The position numbers and the translations under genes are program-made. This document shows, piece by piece, positions 1-12,735 of a stretch of 64,000 bases of DNA. This DNA is from Lingula anatina (taxonomy: Eukaryota; Brachiopoda; Lingulata; Lingulida; Lingulidae). Location of the stretch: assembly GCF_001039355.2 (NCBI RefSeq), contig NW_019774169.1:20655-84654 (forward strand). The letters are read 5' to 3'. Numbering within the stretch: the stretch's first letter is position 1; each line of letters starts with the position of its first letter. Below the pieces are notes generated by a model. It ran no database searches. It saw only the letters and a list, made by a program, of their open reading frames with translations, and had not been told where the DNA came from.

Positions 1-118
1 AAAAAAAAAATCATTATTGTTAGAAAGTTACTTCTGATGATTATTATGTTGTATGTTATGGTTTGTGAAGAAAATTGTCCTCTTAAAAATTAATGGACCA
101 TGCTATTTTGTTATTCAG

Positions 119-3100
119 GCTAAGATGCTAGAAGAAATGGATGCAGAGTTTGGTATTGGTAACCTTGTGGAAGAGGAGTTTGCACCTCTCATGAACAAGG
201 GAAAGGTAATTTTCATGATTATGAAGTTTTCATAGATTAGTTTATTAAAAGTCTGAAAAAAACATAATTTGCAGAGCAATATTGCAGAATATTTTAGCAC
301 CATCAGTAATGAATTCATTGCATGTTTCATCTTTACTGAAATGAAAATGCTCAAGTAAATAAAATGTCATATTAAATCACTGATAACTTATATTTTGCAT
401 TATTGTCATTTAACATAATATCTTGTACCTCAGGAATACACATCCAGGGATCTCAAAGGTATCAAGGTTGAACATGGAATGGGTTCATTCAAAGAAGGAA
501 AAGCTGTTATTTTAACATTAAAAGACAAAGGTAAGTCCATATTATTTGAGGTAGTGGACCAGGTTTCAAAAATATATTTATATTGCAGGTTTCTTTATCA
601 ATTTTTAAATCTACACTGAAATCTGATCTCAGAATGTTCATAGTACTTTTTTTGTATTTTTCTTAGCAGTTATAAATGGTTTAGAGGCTGTTTTTTTCAT
701 GGACACTTAAACATAAGATCCATGTGTTTGGTAATTGTGAATAAAGTGATCTCTGTTCTTATTAAATAGGCATACTTGATGAAGATGACGAAGGTGATAC
801 TCTTGTGAACGTGAATATTGTTGATGATGAAAGGTCAAAAAAGAATGTAGAAAATAAGAAGAAGAAACCTGATTATAAGCCTTGGGATGAGCCAGAGTAT
901 GATGAATATGGCATGGTAAGAAAATATCACCAAAGAGAAATTTATGCTTATAGAAAGAGTAAATAAGGAAAGGGAAAGGAAAAATAGAGACAAATAAACA
1001 GGAGAGACAAATAGATGGGTTCTTAACAGTATCTGTACAGTAGGTGCATTTAAGTGTTGGAAGCTGATCATATAACTGTGTTAGAAGCTCATCATATAAG
1101 AAAATTATCATGTGCTCTCTCACACACCCTCACACAACGTACACTGATACTAAACGTGCTAAAAGTATTATTAAAATTTATCCAAAAGATATGAGCAAGA
1201 AAAAAAGTTAACTTATCAACTATTATACAGTACTTTCAGAATCATACATATATAACATATAATACAGTACACAATATTACAAAAAAAATGGGGTGAAAGA
1301 GGAAAGAAAATTATTGAGTACTAATGTATTTGACAAAATGTCACAGTACAGTTATTAGAGAGTTTCCGGTGCAGTTGGGATACGACGGCTAGATTGTTAC
1401 GTATGTGCTAATGTATCCAGTAACGCGCTTCTCTCTTCGCGTTCCGGTAATGTCCCGGAATGCTGGCGCTCATTCCAATATAATAATAACAATATACGGC
1501 CCCGCAGCCATCTATTTCCAAGGGGGGAAGGGATTCTTTTTTTATGAAAAAGGAGACAAATATTACCCAAAAGTGCAATTTTTCCCGACAAAAATGGCGG
1601 TTCGGAAGAACTCCACGATCAACCCCCGACTACGTGCCTGATAAACCAAAACTAGCGGCTCCTCTCTGTTAAAAAGTCGAAATTTGCATGAACGTACACT
1701 TGAACTATTGTAAAAAAGTATATAAGTCATATAAATTAGCAAGCATAACCTTTAATAACTATTTTCAATAATCTTCCGCACTGGCTAGATAGGAGCGCTT
1801 GTATTCCGCAGACTAGATGGGATGACGGTATATGAATGTGGTGAACGTCACAAGTGCGCACAAACCGATGACGTATTAATCTAGCCGGCGTATCTCACAG
1901 GCAACGGAAACTCTCTATTGTTGCAGTAGGTGCATTTTGATTAACCCTTGTGTACACTATTATTTCAGAGTGGGCGTAGTTATTCTTTGACATTTCCTTT
2001 TTTTTTTCAACTTCCAGTTGAAGACTTCCAATATATTAGATAAATATGATGAAGAAATTGATGGAGAAAAGAGGGATGCTTTCACACTTGGTAAGTAAAT
2101 AAAAATCAAGAAAAGACGCAAAGATTTATTTGAAAAGGGAAGTATGCCCAAAATCTATTTAGGAATGTATGAAAATATATCATGTCAATAGTGATGAGTA
2201 TTACCATTTCTTTTGATTTTGCCAAAATGTTTCTCATCTATAAAAATAAACAATAGTTTAAAATCCAAAATTTTAAAGTATGAATACTTATGATTACTTT
2301 TTCTTTGAGGCTCTGGTGGAAAATATGATGGAGAGCATGAGAAGAACATGGAAAAAATTAGAGCACAGCTTCGTCAGCAAGGGGTAGGTATAACTGCACA
2401 GGTGTAAATGTTTTCAAGTAAAGTACATATTCCAAGCATAACAAGCATACAAAAAATTTAACAAACTCGTCAAATTTTATTTGTGATATCAGTTTGACAA
2501 TTGGATTGATTGCTTTGCTGCACAAAAGAGTAAATTGTTGTTATTGATGTTCTTTTCAGCAATCTCTTTCTCTAGCTGCTCCAAATATAGCAAGTGAATA
2601 TTATACTCAGGAAGAAATGGTAAGTCTTCATTTGCATGTACATATACAATTTTGAGGATACGTGGATGTCAGTTGTAAATTGATATTTATTTTGCAGTTT
2701 GTATAAGCTATTGTTCAAAAGTAAGACTGGCTCTTATCTGTCCATTTTCGTTTTCAAGGATGCAAAGTTCAAAAAGGTTAAGAAAAAGGTCAGAAAGATC
2801 CGAAAGAAGATGGTTAAAGCTGATGACCTGTTGCCACTTGAAGATGAAGTTCCACGATCAAGGAACAAAAGGTTTGGGCCATTTTAACTTACAATACTGA
2901 TATTTTGTAAAGAGCCACGCATGGAGAGAGAGATCTTGTTCCTGTATATATTATATATATCTATCAGAAAATGACAGACTGGATGTAATTAATTATATTT
3001 TTACTCAAATGGACACTCTGTTGTTTTTGCCAAAAAGGCTCTGTTACTCAATATACATTTAGTAACAGTATATTTGATAATACCATGTAGTTGTTGTAAT

Positions 3101-6100
3101 ATTTCAGGGGTACAAATGAGGATAATCAAGAGATAACGCCCCAGGAGTCAGAGTGGGGTGCTGCATTCATGTCAGGGATGGGGCAGGTTCAAAGTACAGA
3201 AGACATGGAAGTGGACAAACCAGACTTTGAAGATGGTGAGAGTTTTGTTCATGTTCACGCGGAGCTGCCATTGGTAGGACAGACATTTGTAGTGAAATTA
3301 TTTGAAAGATTGAAAAATTGAAAAGACCAAGGTAAATGTGTCACGTCAATCACAAAGTTAAGATGTGAGGTTGTTGGCTGTGGATGAGTGTAGATAGCAA
3401 GGGAGAAAGAATTTTTAGACTACAAAAGCAAACTTGAAGTAAGGCTAAGTCCAACCAAAGTCACCCCTTGTATCGTTCANCTGCATGTTTACATCTTGTC
3501 AAGCACAAGACTGGTGGCTGTGTCCCTTATTTTGTGTATGTGGGGTTCTATACGAATGCGCTTGCTCCAGCTGGTGGTAAAATATTCGGAGGCGGTATCG
3601 CCTCTCTGATCCTCTAGTTAATTATATTTTTACTCAAATGGACACTCAGTCTCTGTTGTTTTTGCCAAAAAGGCTCTGTTACTCAATATACATTTAGTAA
3701 CAGTATATTTGATAATACCATGTAGTTGTTGTAATATTTCAGGGGTACAAATGAGGATAATCAAGAGATAATGCCCCAGGAGTCAGAGTGGGGTGCTGCA
3801 TTCATGTCAGGGATGGGGCAGGTTCAAAGTACAGAAGACATGGAAGTGGACAAACCAGACTTTGAAGATGGTGAGAGTTTTGTTCATGTTCACGCGGAGC
3901 TGCCATTGGTAGCACAGACATTTGTAGTGAAATTATTTGAAAGATTGAAAAATTGAAAAGACCAAGGTAAATGTGTCACGTCAATCACAAAGTTAAGATG
4001 TGAGGTTGTTGGCTGTGGGTGAGTGTAGATAGCAAGGGAGAAAGAATTTTTAGACTACAAAAGCAAACTTGAAGTAAGGTTAAGTCCAACCAAAGTCACC
4101 CCTTGTATCTTTTATCATATCCTAAAGACCTGTGTGTANCTGGCTACTCTTGCATGTAATATATACTTGTGTGTCATCTGCAAAAATAACAGTGTTCAGA
4201 CCATGCTTTAGTAATATATCTTCTACAGGTAACATGTATAATGAGAATAGGATCGGACCTAACACAGACCCTTGTGGGACACCGTACTCCAAGTTAACTG
4301 GCTGAGATAAAACCGACTCTATTGAAACCCTTTGTGTTCTGTTTTTCAGGTAAGAGGTAAACCAACTAAGTGCAAGTCCATTCACTCTAAAACGATGCTG
4401 CAACCTGTGAAGAAGAATATTATGATCTATGGTATCGAAAGCCGCTGAAAGGTCTAGAAGAACTAAAATGACATCTCTTTGTTTATCCAGGGCAAGCATT
4501 ATGTCGTTGTGGACTCGAAGTAGAGCTGTCTCAGTGCTGTGGCCTTCTCTATAGGCAGACTGGAATTTCCCAAAGAGTTTATTTTCAGATAGATAGCTGC
4601 TTAGTTGGGAACATGCCATTTTTTCAAGAAATTTACCTAAAAAGGGTAGATTTGATATTGGTCTATAGTTTTTCAGGACATTTTTACACAGCCCTTACAG
4701 CCCTTGGATGTAATTGTGCTTCTATTATCTATGTATAGAACAGCAAAGAGACATTTTTCTTGTTATTGTTCTCTGATTTTTAGATAGCAGAGAAGATTAT
4801 TGCCCAGCGGGGAGCAGATACAAACAGTGCAGGTGTGGCAGGGTCAATTGTTCTCAACTCCACATCTGAATTCTGCCGCACCCTGGGAGACATCCCTACA
4901 TATGGCCAGTCTGGCAATAGGGAGGAAGATAAGGATGAACTAGGGGTAAGTTGGGTTAGATTTTGTGCATATGAACTGTTTTCCTAAATGAAATTTTTAA
5001 GTTGAATCATTATTAAAAATGATTGTGCTTGAATGTCTAAAACTCAAGACATTTAAATTAATATAGAAAGTTGCTTAAGTCACTTGACAAGTTGAATAGT
5101 TGAAGTTTATTCTGGTCAGTTATAGTTATTCCTGCCTATTGAGATAAACACTTATGTATTGGATGTGTAATGTAGTTTCAAAAGAGATAATTGACAACAA
5201 ACATAAAAAACAAAAATTTTCTCATCTGTTTTTTTGAGATTGGAAGTCCATTCTATGTACAGGGACCATAGGTGTCTTTGTACATTGTATCTCATATTTA
5301 ATGTCTGTACATATACCAGCTTAGCTGTCCAGTTAGCCCATGGCAATTTTGGATCTTCTTACCAGGAATTTGAGTCTGAATTGTTGGAGCAGAGAAAAAG
5401 GAGAGAAGAGGAAGAAGAGGAGAAGACCAACCGCTGGGAAGAAGTTGCCATCGACACGCAGCCTGTTGAGATCAAGGAGGAAGAAAAAGTTGTTCTTGAT
5501 GATGAGCCCACAGTAGACAAGGGTCTGGCTGCTGCTTTACAACTGTCTGTTAAAAAAGGTAAACACAAGTGTAGGATGATTTGTTCTCTATTTGAACCTG
5601 ATTATTTTTAAGACACATCAAAGTAAGATATAAAAAAAAGATAAACACAAGTGTAGAATGTATATTTTTTGTAAATCTGATCATTTTGAAGATACAAGAA
5701 TCTGAGTAATATTTATTTCATGCAAACATTAGCTTTCAAAGTTTTAGCTTTGAAAAAAGGTAACTTTTTTGTTTTAAAGGTGTTTGGTAAGAAAGTTAGT
5801 TGCTATAATGTCTGTTTTGTGATTGATTTTAATAATTGTATGTAATTATGTTCAGAACATGCAGCAAAACTTACAAATATTTTACTTAATAATTGTTATA
5901 TTTTGTATGTACATATTATTTTTAGGCTTCCTTGTACATGAGGTAGCAAAGAAATTGCCCACAAGCAAACTTGTTACAGAAATGGAGGCCCAGAACTATT
6001 CCATTGAGGACAAGCGGTTTGAGTAAGTGCAACGCCACATAGGCAAGCTTTGTTTTCCCTTTGAGGCTGTTAAAAGCGTATCTTAGCCAGTGGTACAGAT

Positions 6101-7360
6101 GCTTGATGTTTCTGTCTAAATGGAAAAATTCGCATAGATTTCTTATAGGATGTCCATTTTTGTAAAATACCTTGAAACATGAGATAATTATGAGAAATGA
6201 ATTTGCATCGCCATGTTGACTGACTGTGCTATTGAAGTAATGATCCATTTTAGTGACATAGATGAGAAGTACAAAAAGCGTGACAGGTTCTACAACAGTG
6301 GGATAGTGACAGAGTTTAAAGAGAAGGAAAGTTACAAACCAGATGTTAAAATTGAATATGTTGACGACAAAGGTAGAAATCTGGATTCCAAGGAGGCTTT
6401 TAGGCAACTTTCACACAGGTTCCATGGAAAGGGATCAGGAAAAAGAAAGCAAGAAAAAAGGTCGAAGAAGATGGAGGAGGATGAGGTAATTATGTGTATA
6501 TTACATATAGCTTTCTTGGTAGTGTAGTTAAATTGGAAAGTTATTTACCTCCCCCCCCCCCCCATCCCCCATTTCAGCAGTTTGTTACAAGGTTTTCTGA
6601 AATGATTATTTTTGTATGCAAATGGATGTCATCCTTTTGTATCAAATCAAATTTATTTGAGTTAGAAAAAGTGAATTTTATACATTTTTTACATGAAATA
6701 AGTAACTATGTTAACCACATTATTAGCTACATTTCCATGAAAAATTAACAACTTTAAGTCTTATTAACTAGCAAAATTATTTATGTATTTCTTCAATCAA
6801 GTTTAGAGTTGACCACTCATTTGACAATTTTTTTATAAATATATATTGTAGAATTCATGTGGGCTTCTGCAGGATCTCTGTCATGATTGTTTTTAATGCT
6901 GTGGTTTTGGAGATAACAATATAATGGTTTTTGTTTTTCAGTTAATGAAACAGATGAGTTCCACAGACACACCACTGCACACATTGACAAGGCTGATTGA
7001 GAAACAGGAGAGGGAAAAGACACCTTACATATTGCTTAGTGGTAGCAAGCATGTGGCGTAAGTGACATTTACAGTTTGATGGCTTATCTTTTGTAAAATA
7101 ATCATATTTTTATATCAAAAAATCACCAGATTCATGCCAGTATCCTTGCTCTTTCAAGAATGTCATAAAAGGAATTGCAGATTTTTTCAAACTAATTTTA
7201 TTGAATCTTTATCAGGTAAATTGTTTTGTATACATCATGATCTTTAACCCTATGAAACTTATTAGTAGATTTGGATGTTGTTTCTTATATCATGTTGTAC
7301 ACATTTTGATGAGGTTAACTTTATTTTTTCTGTTTCAGATTAACTAAACCATCCCAGTGA
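119..7360 (+). CDS. SART1: SART1 / Snu66, U4/U6.U5 tri-snRNP protein, 3' part
   Basis: SART1 (yeast Snu66) is a tri-snRNP protein needed for spliceosome assembly in the nucleus. The gene starts upstream of the window. Exons: 119-205, 434-530, 770-915, 2018-2090, 2310-2383, 2560-2619, 2759-2871, 3108-3235 (or its copy 3743-3870), 4788-4945, 5366-5558, 5926-6022, 6254-6485, 6942-7057, 7339-7360. They give 531 residues plus TGA, with phases agreeing throughout. Family landmarks are [85 protein letters not shown] and the C-terminal [10 protein letters not shown]. The middle, between ADDLLPL and [10 protein letters not shown], looks shorter than in human SART1 as I remember it. The exon starting at 4788 uses the second of two close AGs, because only that keeps frame. 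Identification is firm; the exon at 3108/3743 is ambiguous. Confidence 0.95.
1038..1937. repeat. Foldback (MITE-like) element and flanking 14-base direct repeat in a SART1 intron
   Basis: Inverted arms begin GAGAGTTTCCG at 1358 and end CGGAAACTCTC at 1915. They continue inward as 1378-1404 (GGCTAGATTGTTACGT) and 1868-1896 (ACGTATTAATCTAGCC), so arm similarity covers about 45 bases. The interior is more GC-rich than the surrounding intron and has no credible ORF. The 14-mer CAGTAGGTGCATTT occurs at 1038-1051 and again at 1924-1937. It could be a target duplication of a larger insertion, or an older repeat. The element lies wholly within the intron between exons 770-915 and 2018-2090. Confidence 0.6.
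2990..4108 (+). repeat. Tandem duplication of a SART1 exon with its flanks
   Basis: About 485 bases at roughly 2990-3474 recur at roughly 3618-4108 with only scattered differences. Each unit holds the 3' end of an intron, a 128-base exon (3108-3235 and 3743-3870) and downstream intron. About 140 unrelated bases (3480-3617) separate the units. A single N follows each unit (3480 and 4139). The exon copies differ at a few bases, for example ACG versus ATG, giving T or M. Confidence 0.85.
3743..3870 (+). other. Second copy of the SART1 exon; cannot be spliced in together with the first
   Basis: This copy keeps a good acceptor (TTTCAG) and donor (GTGAGA) and an open frame identical in phase to exon 3108-3235. 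The exon is 128 bases, not a multiple of three. Joining both copies would put this one in the wrong frame and reach TAA within ten codons. It is therefore a mutually exclusive alternative, a silent duplicate, or an assembly artefact. Confidence 0.6.
4140..4690 (-). mobile_element. Truncated CR1/L2-like LINE reverse transcriptase
   Basis: The reverse strand encodes a continuous stretch of non-LTR reverse transcriptase. It opens near 4685 with the upstream motif [15 protein letters not shown]. Then come [16 protein letters not shown], the palm motif [23 protein letters not shown] and the catalytic FADDTQVY near 4170. No endonuclease domain or 3' tail is visible. The open stretch breaks at about 4130 beside the N at 4139, so this is a fragment. 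It lies antisense inside a SART1 intron. Assignment to CR1/L2 rests on motif style only. Confidence 0.85.
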
Positions 7361-7990
7361 GGTCAATGCTCATCTTCCTGTGTTGCATATGCTCTTTCTT
7401 ATCAAGTACAGTGTACCATCAATGTGTAACCTTGAGACACTATTCTGTTGAATTATCATAGAAAAGATACAATGCAGATAATTCAATCACAGTTTGAGTG
7501 TTTTATGACAATGGATCAAAATACAGTTTTTGTTGCTCACAGTGAGGAAATATTGTGTCATAAGTTGAGAAAATGCTAATGGTCTACCAAGTCTGTAAAT
7601 TGTGTTATAAAAATGTAAATAAGACATTTTACAAGCTGTAAAAATGTATTTCATAAATCATGAGGTATCAAAACGTAAACACTAGATGATTCCAACTTGA
7701 ATAGTGTTGATTTTGTTCATTCCTTGTACAGTCGTGCCTCATTGTATATCAGCAACTTAAAACTTAAGTCTTACTTGATAAATCAGTATATGTATTTGTG
7801 CAGATTCCTTGAAAATTATGCAGTGTATGTAAACTATTAATTATTATCACTCATTAATTTTGTAACACATTGCTGTATCTCTGTTAAGGTAAATTAGAAG
7901 ACATACATAGTGTATGTTATAAAACAAAAAGTATGTTTGATCAACTATCAATAGCAGTTTTAACAATTACTGTATGTGTGAGCTGCTCAT
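7361..7990. other. Convergent 3' intergenic gap SART1/AMN
   Basis: The region holds the 3' untranslated ends of SART1 (+) and AMN (-). It is AT-rich, with no credible ORF and no strong AATAAA on the plus strand. I see nothing else in it. Confidence 0.5.
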
Positions 7991-10900
7991 TTAAATGGAG
8001 CTGTCTTCTTCAATTCCTTCTGGAGAGTATACTGGGTTAAACTTCACCTCTGGATCAATTTGGGCTGGGTTTGCAAAGAAATTGGCATCCTGAAAATGTA
8101 CAAAAGAAAATGTACAGCATTTTTTAAAACTGAATATGATACACGTTTCTTTCATACATGACTTCCTTCTGATAGGTATACTGTGGAAAATTTTATAGAC
8201 TGACTTGTATCATTATCATGAAACTTTCACAGTGCTACAAGCACCAACATGGTGTAAAGGATTTTTACACTTTTAACACTTAAATTATTACTTTCAAGGA
8301 TTTGTGCTATTCTCTTGATAAAATAAGCTGGGAATAAGGGATCTCCTTATTGGAATAATACCTTAATGGGGCTGTCATACATGGGATTATCAAAGCCTCT
8401 TAATGTCCCATCCCCATTAATGTCAATGTCAGTGTAGCTGACTGAGGCTCCAAGCTCCATGTCACCATTTTTCTCCTTGTTGGAAAATATGCTAAAAGTT
8501 GCCCCTTGTCCATTCCTAAGAGAGACAGAAAAGAAAGGTTGTTTTAGTGAAGTTTGCTTCAGACTTGATAATTTGCTTGATGTAGAGAAGTATGTTTGAG
8601 TGCTCAACTTCTATTGTGTTAGCCAGCTCATTTAAAGTAAAATTAATAGTAGATGTTTAAAATGTCCATTTTATTTGGCATGACATAGGAAAAATTACTT
8701 GAACTGTTACAAGTAATGATCATAAAAGATAAAGATAAAATGGTAAACATGAAATTTTCCTTACTTGCGTTTTCTCCAAAAGTATCCGACCACTAAGCAC
8801 ACACATACCACCAGAAGGATTAAAGCTAACACAATGCCGACCACACTACCTCCACTCAACCCATTCCCTGGAACGGTTTATTTTACAAGAAAACCTTGTT
8901 TTAACACAGATCATAAGTTCAATTGAAGCAGTAGGACACGCTTCTGAACCTAATACAAAGCCTTTTTAGCAGTTGAAACCATTACAAACACAATACAAAG
9001 CCTAGACTATTTATTTGTGTTATCATCCAAACTTTCAAGAAGAGATCACATGATATCAGACTCAATCTCACCTGACCCAGATCCTGACCCCTTCTGTGAA
9101 GCACTGGTGGGGGCTACTTCTCCACTCCTGGTCACATTGATATCAATAATACCATACTTCAGACTGCCAGTTTCAATATCTGGGATAAATGACAAATAGT
9201 TTGATTTAGCTTTGGTGCCTCAGACTGCATGGTGGATATGTTGGACAGTTGCCAAATGACCTACCATGATATGTAAAGAGAAAACTTTCCTTTTTTTTTT
9301 TGCAATATGCAAATTATTTCCTTTCCATTTTGATAGTCGTTAATTGCTAATACATAAATATGCCATTTTACCTCTTTCATGAATCTTCAACAAATAGTTT
9401 ACCATTTTTAAAAAAGGAAATCTACCTTTGAGGATGTCCCTTTGGAATGTTGCTGCAATGTCTGCTGCTTTGGTCCCATCAACACTGTCCCTGAACACCA
9501 CTTGGATTTTGTCGTCAAAGCGTCTGGACACAGATACAGTCTGTGCAGTCTTTCCATTTAAATATTTGTCTTGGATCATATTCTGAAGGATGGACATTTT
9601 AAACCGGGCCCCATAGTTCATTACTGCCATGGCACCTGTGAAATTGGAATAACAAAATGAACTGTGGAAAATAACTGAATGACCTATGGAAATGCCAATA
9701 CTATAAACAATTTTGTCTATCACTATCATTACGTATCTTTTTTTATTTAACCTTCTTAGTATTTTCTCTATTGTTAATTGTTTAAAAGTATGTTTTAAAG
9801 ATACTGAGGAAAAGAACATACCACATATATGGCAACAACTTCCAACGGGTTCGAATGAATTTGTGCAATTCAGATATTGACACTGACGTCGTTTAAGATC
9901 ACAAATCTTCTCCAGTATCTAAAATGTAGATTAAAATTGAATACAAAAGTTAATGTGGGCTTAAGTGTCAAAAACAAGATCAAAATTATCCACACCAATG
10001 ATTTGTCCTTATATCTCTAAAAAATTCAAGGAATTGCTGAAAGTAAGTCTATCAAGTTAAGTTTAATTAAGTTGTTCTACATAAGCCTCTCTTAGTATGC
10101 ATTGTAATAAGTTATTTTACCTCTCCTTTGTCATTTCCACACATGCAGCCTGCAATATCGGAACATTGCTGGTTTTTTATAGTCAAATGGGACATGGTGC
10201 CCTCATCATCCGAAACAAACTGTTTTCTTCCAGAATCACTTGTCACAAAGGTGTTGAAATCTGCTGTGGAATAGGACTGCAAATATTAAAATAATTATAA
10301 TTATTATTATTAGTATTTAATACAATAAAAATGTTTGTATATGTCATATGTTAATGAAAAGACAACTCTGGTGGTTGTAATGGTAAAAGAAAATAATTTT
10401 AGAGGGATAAAATTTGAAAAATTAATTTTATTGCAAATTCATTTATTCATTAAAATGCTAACATGTGTAAGCTTCCTTTCATGGCTAAGATTTCTTTTAT
10501 TTTGTTTTTACAATTTTTGTGGATTTATAATTATTCCTAGTGTTACTAATAGTGTACGTTCCTAGTGTTGTGAAAAAATTCAAATTTTAACTACCTGACC
10601 GGCAATTGTCAAACTACCAACAAACAATTGTAATCCAGAATCCATATCCACTAAGAAGGTACTTTGTGTTGGGAAAATAGCATGGTCTGATTGACATGGA
10701 ATTTTCTCTGAATCGAGAAGGGTCAATTGTGATTTTGCCTCTGTGCATTGCCCAATTTCATCACTCACACACCAGTTGTCTCCATCTAACCATTGTTTGG
10801 CATCGGTGCGGGAAAAGGATATGTCTGAAGAGTTAAAATCACACCAACATTGTGAAACAACATAGAAGGGATTTGGAATTCATTCCTTATATTTCTTTGC

Positions 10901-12735
10901 TACCCTCTCTCGAGGGCTAGAAAAATTAGTCTATAGACTCATTGTATTGTTCCTCTCCACGGAAATCTTTAGTAAAAGGCGAAAGATTTATACGTGGATG
11001 AAGAGAAACCAGAGTACCGGTTAATGGGGAAGCTTGGCAATATATACCACTGCCGGTAGGCTACCAACTAGCATACTCTCTTGCATAATCTATCACTAAA
11101 TTATGCATTAAAATTAGTTCGAATAATTTATTTGTAATTTAAATTAGTATTCACGTCACATATATAGTTTTTGTTATATTGACATTTTTTAACTACATAT
11201 TTCTTAAACAAATATAAGTAAAATTCCATTTTAATTAGTAATATTATGAGTCTACTGCAGTCAAATTGCGATAGATGAAACAACATCACCACTGACGCAT
11301 TGTGTATGTTTTGCGGTTTTATCTATGTTTAAGTAACTGCACTCGCTTTCATGTGCCAGGGATACAAAATGAATCATGTTCTTTTGTAAACTTGGAATAT
11401 ACTGAGTGTTTACATTGACTGTTTACCTTGGCCACAAGTAGCAGGTGCACTGGTGTCTTCTCCAAAAGCCAATACAATGCCATCAGCAAATACAATCTCT
11501 CCGTCAGTAGGTAAACGCTGTAATATGAGTGTAAAATGAAATAAAAACAGCCTTGAATCATGGTTAACATACTATCACTTTATAATTTATTACAATGGAA
11601 GTAAACGTGACATTCACAAAATAGACTGCCATTGTTATAAAATTTAATCAAAACTGTTGTCTTAAAAAATAAACTCGTTTTGTGTAAAACTAAATTGAAG
11701 ATCATCATTATAACCTACATTGTACATGTACAGTATACTCTAGCAGAAACGAATATCCACTATTTTGTTTATTTTTATGAACTGCTTTATTTTGCCTGTT
11801 TTTAATTAATCCAAGGCTCAAAAAGCAATAGTCCATCGGTAGTTGACCTAGTTAAGGGTGTTTGTACAAATGTGTGCAGCATTATAGGGCACATACATAA
11901 ACTGAGCGTGCACTGTACAACAGGCATGATTGGGTCATAAACTTTATTTCAAAACATAAACTGAGTCTATTGCACTTGGAAACAAATCACGACGGTAACA
12001 TAAAAAGATAGCTACACCGGTTGAAGTTGACATAAAAATAAGTTTATTAAACGCTCTACGTGTCGGGAAATCCAATCCACCCATTTGCTGTTTAGATACT
12101 GTCATGCTAAGGCATGTTCATCTACACCACGCTTCACTTACAGAATTGCAAATTCTATTTAATGACCCAGACTTATCCTAAACTGAAAGGGGATGTTGGC
12201 ACACAATAGCCACTGTGAATTGAAATGGAAATGCGTCAATATTTACCAATTCCTTTATAGTTGTTGCGTTTGTTTGAACAAAGACCGAGGCAGAGTTTGC
12301 TGACTGTAGGCTTATGACGTCGTTGGCGCAGGGTAGACGGCCCAGGTTCCAGTTTTGGGGGTTTCCAAAATTCGTGTTGGGAAGCCATCTCTTGGTCAGT
12401 CCATCACATTGTTCTGAAAATGGCTACAGGTGAACTATGTGGAACGTTTGTAAAATATATCTTCTCAAATTAATAAAATATTTAAATCTTCCGAGCGTAA
12501 TATTTTACAAAATAAAGAGCAAACATAAGCTATGTGGGCAAGGGTGTTTCAAACCTAAGTTACACTAATATTATTAACTGCTCACGTAACAAAAAATCTT
12601 CATGCATAAATGTTGCAACAGTACGCTTAGAAAGCTCTTAATGGTAATACCGCTGTATCACATACCAATGCCGATCAGAAACAGAAAGGCCAGCGAGTAA
12701 ACTCTCGGCAGCGTTTGGCGCTTTCTCAGCTGCAT
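7991..12735 (-). CDS. AMN: Amnionless, membrane partner of cubilin
   Basis: Amnionless anchors cubilin at the apical membrane and drives its endocytosis. Eleven exons: 12666-12735, 12247-12413, 11427-11517, 10595-10824, 10121-10276, 9822-9918, 9426-9635, 9072-9179, 8765-8867, 8362-8515, 7991-8089. They give 494 residues (human 453). A signal peptide (about 1-23, core YSLAFLFLIGI) leads into RWLPNTNFGNPQNW and LGRLPCANDV, the family's N-terminal signature, then RLPTDGEIVFADG. Cysteine-rich VWC-like sequence (about 220-271) ends CCHICG. A single membrane span lies at about 384-406, followed by basic FWRKRK. The roughly 88-residue tail carries FDNPMY (about 452-457), FFANPAQ and FNPVY, which resemble the FxNPxF endocytic signals of the family. 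All exon phases agree. Its start lies 1.1 kb from the divergent POLE2 start. Confidence 0.9.

Noticed and set aside
707-1123. 138-codon reverse open frame
   Set aside because: It lies antisense to a SART1 exon and intron and is low-complexity; a shadow.
9340-9819. 159-codon reverse open frame
   Set aside because: Only 9426-9635 is a real AMN exon; the rest is read-through of flanking introns.
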